Part shown: piece after piece, positions 7,321 to 15,183 of the stretch
Layout: each line of letters starts with the position of its first letter
How positions within the stretch are numbered: position 1 is the stretch's first letter
Assembly (NCBI RefSeq): GCF_001642325.1
Contig: NZ_LSFI01000031.1
Coordinates: forward strand, 1-36,788
Reading direction: 5' to 3'
Source of the DNA: Thermodesulfatator autotrophicus
Lineage (GTDB): Bacteria; Desulfobacterota; Thermodesulfobacteria; Thermodesulfobacteriales; Thermodesulfatatoraceae
Length of the DNA stretch: 36,788 nucleotides
The notes under the pieces: model-generated
Told to the model about the DNA's origin: nothing
Seen by the model: only the letters and a program-made list of their open reading frames with translations
Databases searched by the model: none
Position numbers and translations under genes: made by a program

Positions 7321-8361
7321 ATGCTAAAGGTAGCCATAGTAGGGGCCACAGGTTATACCGGGCTAGAATTGTTACGTATTCTGGCTAACCATCCAGAGGT
7401 AGAGGTAGTTTCTGTAACTTCCAGGGAAAAGGCTGGCCAAAAAATAAAAGATGTTTTTCCTTTTGAGGCCCGTTTTGCTGATCTTGTCTTTGAAAAACCA
7501 GACGTTGAAAATATAGCCCCAAGAGTGGATTTGGTTTTCTTGTGTGTGCCTCACGGGGCGGCAGCTATAACGGCCAAGGCCTTTCTTGAGGCGGGAGTTA
7601 AAGTTATAGACCTTTCTGCTGATTTCCGCCTTAAAGACTCACAAGTTTACGAAAACTGGTATAAAACTACCCATCCCTGTCCTGAAATTATAGAACAGGC
7701 TGTGTACGGTCTTCCAGAAGTTTATCGGGAGGAAATAAAAAAGTCCTCTTTAGTGGCTAATCCTGGGTGTTATCCCACGGCAAGTTTACTTCCCCTTATT
7801 CCTTTGCTTAAAGAAGGCTTGATTGAGCCTCAAAGTATTATTATTGATGCCAAAAGTGGTGTTTCAGGGGCAGGCCGGAGTGCCAAACTTCGCCTTATTT
7901 TCTGTGAGGTAAACGAAGACTTTTGCGCTTACAATGTGGCCATGCATCGGCACACTCCAGAAATTGAACAGGAATTGAATCTAGCCGCAGGTTCTTCTTT
8001 CAGTATAAACTTTACCACCCATCTGGTACCAATGAGCCGTGGTATCCTTGCCACCTCTTACGCTTCGGTTAAAGAAGGCGTTACTGAAAAAGACCTGAGA
8101 GGAGCTTTAAGCGGCGCCTATAGCAAAGAGCCTTTTGTTAAGGTGTTAGAGGAAGGTCAATATCCCCAGACAGCCCATGTAAAAGGGACAAATCTTTGCG
8201 TTATTGGCTTAAAACTTGATTCCCGCACCCGAAGGGCCATTATTATCTCTGCTATTGATAACCTTGTTAAAGGGGCAAGCGGCCAGGCCGTGCAAAATAT
8301 GAATATTATGGCAGGTTTTTCTGAGACCATTGCCCTTGAAACAAGGCCTCTTTTCCCTTAA
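7321..8361 (+). CDS. argC: N-acetyl-gamma-glutamyl-phosphate reductase
   Basis: NADPH-dependent reductase of the third step of arginine (ornithine) synthesis. The Rossmann motif VGATGYTGLELLR is at the N-terminus, the catalytic cysteine lies in VANPGCYPTAS, and HRHTPEIEQEL and VKGTNLCVIG are also family features. Length of 346 aa is standard. ATG 7321 is immediately downstream of the rpsI terminator and has no ribosome binding site, so the mRNA is either leaderless from an unseen promoter or made by read-through. truA follows after 2 bp. Confidence 0.96.
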   Translation: MLKVAIVGATGYTGLELLRILANHPEVEVVSVTSREKAGQKIKDVFPFEARFADLVFEKPDVENIAPRVDLVFLCVPHGAAAITAKAFLEAGVKVIDLSADFRLKDSQVYENWYKTTHPCPEIIEQAVYGLPEVYREEIKKSSLVANPGCYPTASLLPLIPLLKEGLIEPQSIIIDAKSGVSGAGRSAKLRLIFCEVNEDFCAYNVAMHRHTPEIEQELNLAAGSSFSINFTTHLVPMSRGILATSYASVKEGVTEKDLRGALSGAYSKEPFVKVLEEGQYPQTAHVKGTNLCVIGLKLDSRTRRAIIISAIDNLVKGASGQAVQNMNIMAGFSETIALETRPLFP

Positions 8362-8363
8362 CT

Positions 8364-9164
8364 ATGCGCAACATAAAGCTAACCATTGCTTATGACGGTA
8401 CCAATTATCTCGGCTGGCAAAAACAAAAGGTAGGTCCTACCATTCAAGGTGTTTTAGAAGATACTCTGAGGCGCCTTCTCGGGCACAAGGTAAAACTTAG
8501 GGCCGCAGGCCGCACAGACGCTGGAGTCCACGCTTTAGGGCAGGTGGCCAACTTCCTTACTACGAACAAAATGCCTTTAGAAGACATGCATCGGGCTTTA
8601 AACGCCCTTCTTCCCAAGGACATCGCCATTGTCAGGATAGAAGAAGTCCCTATCAAATTTAACGCCCAGTACGACGCTAGGTATAAAACATACTTCTATC
8701 AGATTTATAATCATCCCATCAGGAATCCCTTGGTGAGGCTTTATTCCTGGTGGGTCCCGCAAAAACTAAATCTTGAAGCCATGAAGGCCTGTTTGCCGCT
8801 TTTTGTAGGGCAAAAAGATTTTGCCAGCTTCAAAAAAGCAGGTACAGAAACCAAGACCACCATTCGCACTATTTTTTCGGCGGAGCTTAAGCGGGTGCCA
8901 GGGGTAGCAGGCATGCTTCGTTTTGAGATTTCAGGAAGGGGTTTTTTACGATATATGGTAAGAAATATCGTGGGAGCTCTAGTGGAAGTGGGGCTTGGTA
9001 AGCTAACTTATGAAGAACTGGCAAATATTTTAGAGGCTAAAGATAGAGCCCTTGCTCCACCTCCGGCCCCACCACAGGGCCTATTTTTGAAAGAAGTAAT
9101 ATACGAAACCAAAAGGAGGGTTTCTCGTGAAAGAAAAACTAGCAACCAGAGTCAAACAGCTTAA
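8364..9164 (+). CDS. truA: tRNA pseudouridine synthase A
   Basis: Makes pseudouridine at positions 38-40 of the tRNA anticodon arm. The catalytic aspartate lies in AAGRTDAGVHALGQV, the N-terminus ends its first strand with AYDGTNYLGWQKQ, and FLRYMVRNIVGALVEVG is the usual C-terminal motif. The last 38 bp (a basic tail of about 12 residues beyond the usual family end) overlap the start of aspC. It lies between argC and aspC in one operon. Confidence 0.95.
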   Translation: MRNIKLTIAYDGTNYLGWQKQKVGPTIQGVLEDTLRRLLGHKVKLRAAGRTDAGVHALGQVANFLTTNKMPLEDMHRALNALLPKDIAIVRIEEVPIKFNAQYDARYKTYFYQIYNHPIRNPLVRLYSWWVPQKLNLEAMKACLPLFVGQKDFASFKKAGTETKTTIRTIFSAELKRVPGVAGMLRFEISGRGFLRYMVRNIVGALVEVGLGKLTYEELANILEAKDRALAPPPAPPQGLFLKEVIYETKRRVSRERKTSNQSQTA

Positions 9165-10329
9165 ACCATCAGCTACTTTGGCGGTGAACGCCAAGGCCAA
9201 AAGCTTAAAGGCCAAGGGCATAGACATTATTAACCTTTCAGCTGGTGAGCCAGACTTTGACACCCCTGACCATATCAAGACTGCTGCTATCAAGGCTATA
9301 GAAGAGGGCTTTACCCGTTACACTCCTGTGCCAGGGATTCCTGAACTGCGGGAGGCTATTGTAAGCCGGCTGGCAGAAGACTACGGCTTAACCTATAAGC
9401 CTGAAGAGGTGGTGGTCTCCTGTGGGGCCAAGCAGGCCTTGTTTAATCTGGCTCAGGCCCTATTTGAGCCCGGTGACGAAGTCTTGATTCTGGCCCCTTA
9501 CTGGGTCTCATATCCACCAATAGTTGAGCTGGCTGGAGCTAAGCCGGTAATCGTTCCTTCAAGCAGGGAAAATAACTTTGAGCCCAGAATAGAAGACATT
9601 GCTAAGGCCATAACTCCCAAAACAAAAGGGATTATTTTGAACAGCCCTTCAAACCCTACGGGCCAGATTTATAGCCGCAAGTTTATGGAAGAGTTAGCCA
9701 GCCTTTTGAAAGAAAAGGGTTTGGTAATAATTTCTGATGATATTTATGACAAGCTTCGTTTTGACGGCCATGGGCCTGAAAATATTTTAACGGTGGCGCC
9801 AGACCTTAAAGACCAAACCATCATGGTAAACGGGGTTTCAAAAACTTACGCCATGACTGGCTGGCGTATAGGCTGGGCAATAGGGCCAGAAGATATTATT
9901 AAAGCCGTATCAAAGATTCAGGGGCAAAGCACCTCTAACGCCACCTCGGTGGCTCAAAAGGCGGCCCTTGAAGCCCTGGTCGGCCCTCAGGATTGTGTAG
10001 CGGAAATGTGTACTTCTTTTAAACGCCGGGCCAAACTTCTTTACGATGAGATTACTAAAATTCCAGGCTTAAGCCTTCCTGAACCGAAGGGGACTTTCTA
10101 TGCTTTCATTGACTTTTCAAGTTACTACGGCAAGAAAGCTCCTTCTGGCCAGGAAATAAGGGACTCATTGGGTATTTGTGAATACCTCCTTGAGGAAGCA
10201 AAGGTGGCTACGGTGCCAGGGGTGGCCTTTGGCGACGATAGATGTTTAAGGATTTCCTTTGCCAGCGCCGATGAGGATATTAAGCAAGGGATTGCTCGTA
10301 TTGCCGAGGCATTAAGTAAGCTTGGTTAA
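9127..10329 (+). CDS. aspC: Aspartate aminotransferase (class I)
   Basis: Fold-type I PLP transaminase, 400 aa. It shows LSAGEPDFDTP, FTRYTPVPGIPELREAI, NSPSNPTGQIY, the PLP-lysine motif VNGVSKTYAMTGWRIGW and a late RISFA arginine motif. The prephenate/aspartate aminotransferase type common in thermophiles is likely. It starts at GTG 9127, supported by GGAGG 7 nt upstream, inside the 3' end of truA. The substrate range (aspartate, possibly prephenate) cannot be fixed from sequence. Confidence 0.92.
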   Translation: MKEKLATRVKQLKPSATLAVNAKAKSLKAKGIDIINLSAGEPDFDTPDHIKTAAIKAIEEGFTRYTPVPGIPELREAIVSRLAEDYGLTYKPEEVVVSCGAKQALFNLAQALFEPGDEVLILAPYWVSYPPIVELAGAKPVIVPSSRENNFEPRIEDIAKAITPKTKGIILNSPSNPTGQIYSRKFMEELASLLKEKGLVIISDDIYDKLRFDGHGPENILTVAPDLKDQTIMVNGVSKTYAMTGWRIGWAIGPEDIIKAVSKIQGQSTSNATSVAQKAALEALVGPQDCVAEMCTSFKRRAKLLYDEITKIPGLSLPEPKGTFYAFIDFSSYYGKKAPSGQEIRDSLGICEYLLEEAKVATVPGVAFGDDRCLRISFASADEDIKQGIARIAEALSKLG

Positions 10330-10584
10330 ACTGAAATCTTTCTTTTAGTGGTGAAAGAACTGTTAGCGGGGGGCACAAACAGAGGGCAATTTAAGCACTG
10401 TTATTGTGATCTTCTCTTGATATGTCAAACGAGCGAAGCAATCCTGTTTTGGCTGATATTGAAGATACCAAAGAGCGCCACAATGACTATGTCACCCTTG
10501 AGATGGCATTTTGTTATGTGAAAGGATTTTTGTAATAATTTGATGTTTGTTTTGTGCTCCCAAAAAGATAGCTAGGAGCAAAGA
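10330..10584. other. Intergenic stretch with repeat fragment
   Basis: No convincing gene. GAGCGAAGCAATCCTG at 10431-10446 resembles the arm of the dispersed palindromic repeats found at 18.6, 22.9 and 25.2 kb. A 37-codon frame (10422-10535) exists but starts across that repeat arm, has no good ribosome binding site and is probably chance. I see no Fur-type box upstream of the receptor gene. Confidence 0.4.
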
Positions 10585-12671
10585 TTGCAACAGCCCCTTT
10601 TTTCTAGCGGGAAAAATTGGCCAGAATTTTTTTCTTTTCTATCTAAAATTGTCTGTTTTTTGTTCATCTTTTTTTTTTCTTATTAGTTGAGACTCTTCAG
10701 GCTAAAAATCACTCGGCAGGAGAACTTGAAGCCTTTCTAGAAAAAGCTACAGCCACGGCTCTTGAGTTAGGTCTTAACATTGATGAATATCCTTCTTCAT
10801 TTACGGTATTTGACCGTAAATTAATAGAACGAACAGGGGCCACTACTATCGCTGAGCTCCTGCGGTTTGTTCCAGGTCTTGAGGTTATCAGGGAGGGCAA
10901 CGGTTCTTTTCACTTAATTGTTAGGGGTAATTATTCTGATAGGCGGGTTTTGATTTTATGGGACGGACAACCATTAAACGTGCTTCACACTAGAAGGGCT
11001 TTGAGTTTTATTGGGGCTTTGCCGGTAGATATTCTGGAGAGAATTGAAATTTCAAGAGGCCCTTCCTCAGTTGTTTATGGTTCTTATGCTGAAGGAGGAG
11101 TAATTAATCTTATTCCTCGTAAATGGGAAAATGCCGGCGAAGTAGGGGTGGCCTATGGAAGCTTTGATACAAAGCGTCTTTTTACTTCAGGAGGAATAAT
11201 AAAAAATGGCTGGGACGTTCAAATAAGTGCTGGGGCTAGCGATTCTCACGGAGATAAGTTTACTGTAAAAGACATTTTAGATATTCCCGGGCAGGTAAAT
11301 ACGGCTTCTGAAACTAACTGGCAGGAAATTAGGCTAAATAAAGATGATTTTACTATTAAATTTTTCCGTTTTTTTATTGATTTAACCCGATATTATGGCG
11401 TAACTAACAGATTGCCGCGTACCAACGAACCAAGTGCTCAAATAGAACAAATAGGAGGCCAGTTTGTTTATAATTTTTCATGGAACCACTGGTTTGATAC
11501 CTCTTTGTACTTAAACTGGCGCGAAGATTCAATTGATTACGGTACATATTATGCTTTTCATCCCGCTCCTCCTGAAAGACTGCCTCCTTTTGAAAAACCA
11601 ACTTTAGCTAAAGAAAAAATTGGTCTGCGAGAAGTTTCAGGAGGTCTTAATTTTCACTACCATTATGGCAAACATTGTTTGACCTGGGGGATAGAATTTT
11701 TAACTAACAAGATACGCTCAGTTGATTTTTGGGCGAATCGTCATTTACCAGACCTTACCCCTTTAGGTTCTTTAACCAAGTTAAGAGACCCCTGGCCCCA
11801 TGAAGAAGAAAAAAGATGGGCTATTTTTTTTCAAAATCTGTGGGAAATTTCCTCTCGAGACGAAATAAATATAGGCCTTCGTTATGATAAATACGATGAT
11901 TTTGAAGGCCAGTTTAGCCCTCGTTTAGTCTGGATTCATCGTTTTTCAGAAAAGTTTCTCTCTAAACTTATTTACGGACATGGATTTCGTGTGCCAGATC
12001 TGGATTCACTTTATAGTGATCATACTCCTTTGGTTTCTGGTAGCAGAGATCTTAGACCAGAAAAACTTGATTCTATAGAAGCGGTATTCATTTGGAAGCC
12101 TTCTTTTAGAGAACGGGTGAGCTTAAGTCTTTATCACATGTGGCTTAAGAATACACTTGGTCGGAGGACTCCAGCTAATCTTTCCGGATGGCATTTCAGG
12201 CAAGGTGGAGATGAAAAAGTTTGGGGAGGAGAAATTGCTTATCGCTATCAGGGGATTAACTGGGATATTTATCTTTATGGTAGCTATCAATGGGGAGAAA
12301 ATGAGTTTGGAGACCCTCGTCCATACGTAGCTAATGTCTTAGCTGGTGGAATCATTTCTTATTCATTTGGTAGAATACCGCTAGAAATCAATTTAGGGAT
12401 TAATTACGTAGGTTCACGCTGGCGTGATAAACATAATCCCGTTGATATATCCTCTTCAAACTATGAAGAAGATAATAGAGATAAACTGAAGGGATATACC
12501 AATATAAACTTAAAGCTAAATTATAGCCTAACAAATAAGATAACTATATGGACAGCGGTAAATAATCTTTTCGACGATGATATACGATATCCGTCAAGTT
12601 ATAGAAGTATTCCAGAAGATTATAGGGAAGCAGGCCGTTATATAGAAATCGGACTAAAGTTCAAGTTTTAG
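10585..12671 (+). pseudogene. TonB-dependent receptor, frame broken at a T10 tract in the signal peptide
   Basis: Outer-membrane beta-barrel receptor for a TonB-energised ligand. The plug domain is clear upstream of the first possible internal start: RTGATTIAELLRFVPGLEV, then LIVRGNYSDRRVLILWDG and RIEISRGPSSVVYGSYAEG. The barrel follows to a C-terminal phenylalanine (GLKFKF). No start codon exists in the main frame between the stop at 10644-10646 and TTG 10950. A good start, TTG 10585 with AGGAG 6 nt upstream, lies in another frame and encodes a signal-like segment (SKIVCFLFIFFF). That frame stops at 10684-10686. Adding one T (or removing two) in the T10 run at 10669-10678 joins them into a protein of about 695 aa with predicted cleavage after ETLQA. 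Phase variation, transcriptional slippage or a sequence error are all possible. The ligand is unknown. Confidence 0.75.
10669..10678 (+). repeat. T10 homopolymer tract inside signal-peptide codons
   Basis: Ten consecutive T in the hydrophobic core of the receptor signal peptide. As written, the tract puts the start (TTG 10585) and the body of the receptor out of frame; 11 or 8 T would restore a continuous frame. Runs of this length are prone to replication slippage and to RNA-polymerase slippage. Confidence 0.7.
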
Positions 12672-12681
12672 GTTCTAAAAA

Positions 12682-13272
12682 GTGGGTATTAGGTTTTTGC
12701 TAGTATTAATTATTATTCTTTTCATTTTTTGGGGAAATAAAGTTTCCCAAGGGAGTTCATTAATTACCATAGAATCTCAAAAAGCTCGTCTTACATTAAC
12801 CCTTTTGACCAAGCTTATAAAATTAGAAAAGAATCTAAAACGGAAAAAGAGAATAAAAATTTTGGTATTTTTGCCCCGAAATAAGACTGCATTCCAAGAC
12901 CAAAATGTTGTAAATGAAGCTATTAAAAACTTTTTAAGTGAGAAACTTGATATATTTGAAGCTATTTATGTAAATAAAGTGGAAGAAGTCCAAAATGTAA
13001 TAGAAAAATTTATGCCAGATATAATTTATATTGGAGGGATGTCACCTCAAATTGAAAAGCTTATAGACCTGGCTAATAGTAAAAATATTTTAACTGTAAC
13101 TCATATTTCTGAACTTGTTTATAAAGGAGTTGCTATTTCTCTAGATTTAGAAAGGAGAAGAGCTTGTATTTTAGTAAATAAATATGCGTGGCAAAAATTA
13201 AAATTATCCTTTCCTGATATAGTTTTAGAAAAGATGTCTTTTGTAGATAACATAGATGCGAAAAATATCTAA
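12682..13272 (+). CDS. Secreted YfiR/DUF4154-like protein
   Basis: A 196-aa protein with a hydrophobic N-terminal signal segment (FLLVLIIILFIFWG). The rest is an alpha/beta domain: RIKILVFLP, PDIIYIGGM, NILTVTHISEL, then VAISLDLERRRACILVNKYAW. The late part fits the YfiR family pattern (LTV..., Gxxixl...nrirfxiN...). YfiR proteins are periplasmic and repress an inner-membrane sensor enzyme. A short periplasmic solute-binding-type fold is an alternative. It has one cysteine, so the disulphides of Pseudomonas YfiR are absent. The GTG start lies 10 bp after the receptor stop, and the end overlaps the kinase gene by 17 bp, so the three are one transcript. Composition is strongly AT-rich. Confidence 0.55.
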   Translation: MGIRFLLVLIIILFIFWGNKVSQGSSLITIESQKARLTLTLLTKLIKLEKNLKRKKRIKILVFLPRNKTAFQDQNVVNEAIKNFLSEKLDIFEAIYVNKVEEVQNVIEKFMPDIIYIGGMSPQIEKLIDLANSKNILTVTHISELVYKGVAISLDLERRRACILVNKYAWQKLKLSFPDIVLEKMSFVDNIDAKNI

Positions 13273-15118
13273 AAATATATCATTAAAAACTTTTTTTGTC
13301 TTAGCAATAATTTTGTCTTTTTTGATAACTATTGGTACTATCTTGTGGGGTACTTATATCTTGAGGCAGCAACTTTTGCAAGAAAGAGAAAAAACTATTC
13401 ATCTCTTATTAAGACAAACTGTTCAAACTATAGTTCCTCCCCTTAAGTATAAAATAAAAAGCGAAGTAGAAAGAGCCCTGAAAGACTTGTTAAAATTTGA
13501 ATTTATAAAAGGTGTTAAAGTTGTATGGAAAGAACCTCAGGTTTACAGTGAATTAAAAGAAATAGATAATTTAAATGAACGAGAAAAAAATGGAAAAAGA
13601 GAGATTTTTTCTATTGAAGTAGGAGAGTTTGAAGGTGAAAAGATTATATATAAATTCCATGATAAAAGCGGACTTGATGGAATTTTAGAAGTTGTTATTA
13701 ATGATAAATCTTATCAAGAGCTTATTAAAAATGTAATAATAAATTTTATAGCTATAGGTCTTTTGTCTGCTACGATTCTTTGTCTAGTTATATACTTTTT
13801 TTATTATTATGCTACAATTCCTATTATTAGATTAGCAAATCATCTTAGAGAGATTAAGTCTGAGAATGAATTGACAACTTTTCCTGATATAAAAGGTCCA
13901 AAAGAAATAAAAGAATTATTATCAGCTTTTAATGAGCTAGTAATAAGTATCAATAAGTATCGTAGAGATCTTGAAAAAATTTTAGAACAATGGAAAAATG
14001 AAGCTAAAAGATCTGAAAGTGCTAGCCAAGCAAAAACGAGATTTTTAGCTAATGTTTCTCACGAAATAAGAACACCTATGACGGCAGCTATAGGTATGTT
14101 AGAGATATTAAAAGAAGAATATCCTCATTTTGATAAAGAGAAATTTAGTCATTTAGAAAAGTCAATAAAAAGTTTGAAGTCACTCATTGATGAAACACTT
14201 GATTTTGCAAAACTTGAAGAGGGCGTTGAAGAAATAAAAGAAGAGATATTTGACTTTAGAGAATTTATTAATGAAATAAAATATTTATTTTCACTAGAAA
14301 TAGAAAAGAAGAAATTGGATTTTGAAATATTTATTAGCCCTGATATTCCTAAAACTTTTAAAGGTGATGTCTCAAAAATTAGGCAAATTTTGATTAATCT
14401 GCTCTCAAACGCCATCAAATTTACGGATAAAGGTAAAATTTCCCTTAAAATTTTTCCTGAAAAGGTGGGAGAAAAAATTGTCTGGCTTCATATTTCAATC
14501 AAAGATACTGGTTCTGGTATAGATCCCGCGGACCTTGAAAAAATTTTTAACCCATACGAAAGGTTAGATGACTCTTATCGCAAACCATATCCTGGAACGG
14601 GTTTGGGGTTAGCAATCTCTAAAAGATTGGCAGAACTTCTTGGCGGAAAGCTCTGGGCAGAAAGTGAAGGAATAGGGAAGGGAGCTACTTTTCACTTGTT
14701 GATCCCTCTTAAAAAGGCAAGTGAAAATAGATTGCTGAAAAAAGAAATTCCTCATACCCTGCGAGGAAAAATTCTTCTCGCAGAAGATAATCCGGTTAAT
14801 CAGCTTTATTTCCGCCGTGTTCTTGAAAAACTGGGACTCACCGTGGTAGTTGCCTCAGATGGTATAGAGGCCTTTGAAAAGGTCTCTCAACAAAGTTTTG
14901 ACCTGATAATTTTAGATATTCGTATGCCCGGTTTAAATGGTTTAGAGCTTGTTAAGCGTTTGCGAAAAAAGGGTTTGACTATTCCTATTTTGGCTCTTAC
15001 GGCTCATAACGTACACGAAATAGAAAAAGAGGCGTTTGCCTCTGGTTTTGACGACTTTTTACAAAAACCTATTTCTCATGAAGAACTTGCCCAAAAATTG
15101 GCCAAGTGGTTATCTTAG
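13256..15118 (+). CDS. Hybrid sensor histidine kinase
   Basis: 620 aa. Membrane helix 1 (about 11-35), a periplasmic sensor of about 125 residues with no domain I recognise, membrane helix 2 (about 160-187), a HAMP-like linker, HisKA with phospho-accepting His269 in ANVSHEIRTPM, HATPase with N box NLLSNAIKF, G1 DTGSGI and G2 GTGLGLAI, and a C-terminal receiver (504-620) with Asp554 in LIILDIRMPG, preceded by LLAEDNPVNQ. No output domain or Hpt is attached, so a separate phosphotransfer partner is expected. The gene overlaps the YfiR-like gene, suggesting the periplasmic protein controls this sensor. Base composition changes sharply near 14.4 kb. Confidence 0.92.
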   Translation: MRKISKNISLKTFFVLAIILSFLITIGTILWGTYILRQQLLQEREKTIHLLLRQTVQTIVPPLKYKIKSEVERALKDLLKFEFIKGVKVVWKEPQVYSELKEIDNLNEREKNGKREIFSIEVGEFEGEKIIYKFHDKSGLDGILEVVINDKSYQELIKNVIINFIAIGLLSATILCLVIYFFYYYATIPIIRLANHLREIKSENELTTFPDIKGPKEIKELLSAFNELVISINKYRRDLEKILEQWKNEAKRSESASQAKTRFLANVSHEIRTPMTAAIGMLEILKEEYPHFDKEKFSHLEKSIKSLKSLIDETLDFAKLEEGVEEIKEEIFDFREFINEIKYLFSLEIEKKKLDFEIFISPDIPKTFKGDVSKIRQILINLLSNAIKFTDKGKISLKIFPEKVGEKIVWLHISIKDTGSGIDPADLEKIFNPYERLDDSYRKPYPGTGLGLAISKRLAELLGGKLWAESEGIGKGATFHLLIPLKKASENRLLKKEIPHTLRGKILLAEDNPVNQLYFRRVLEKLGLTVVVASDGIEAFEKVSQQSFDLIILDIRMPGLNGLELVKRLRKKGLTIPILALTAHNVHEIEKEAFASGFDDFLQKPISHEELAQKLAKWLS

Positions 15119-15183
15119 CTCTTGCTACTTGTGTTTAATCTTTCTACTATGCGGAAAGAACTTAAATGGCTGAGAGGTAAGTT

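Noticed and set aside
10422-10535. 37-codon open frame between aspC and the receptor
   Set aside because: Weak start context, first codons derive from a dispersed repeat arm, and no recognisable protein pattern.
10950-12671. Receptor starting at TTG 10950
   Set aside because: This start would cut the plug domain in half; clear plug sequence continues upstream in the same frame to about 10680.
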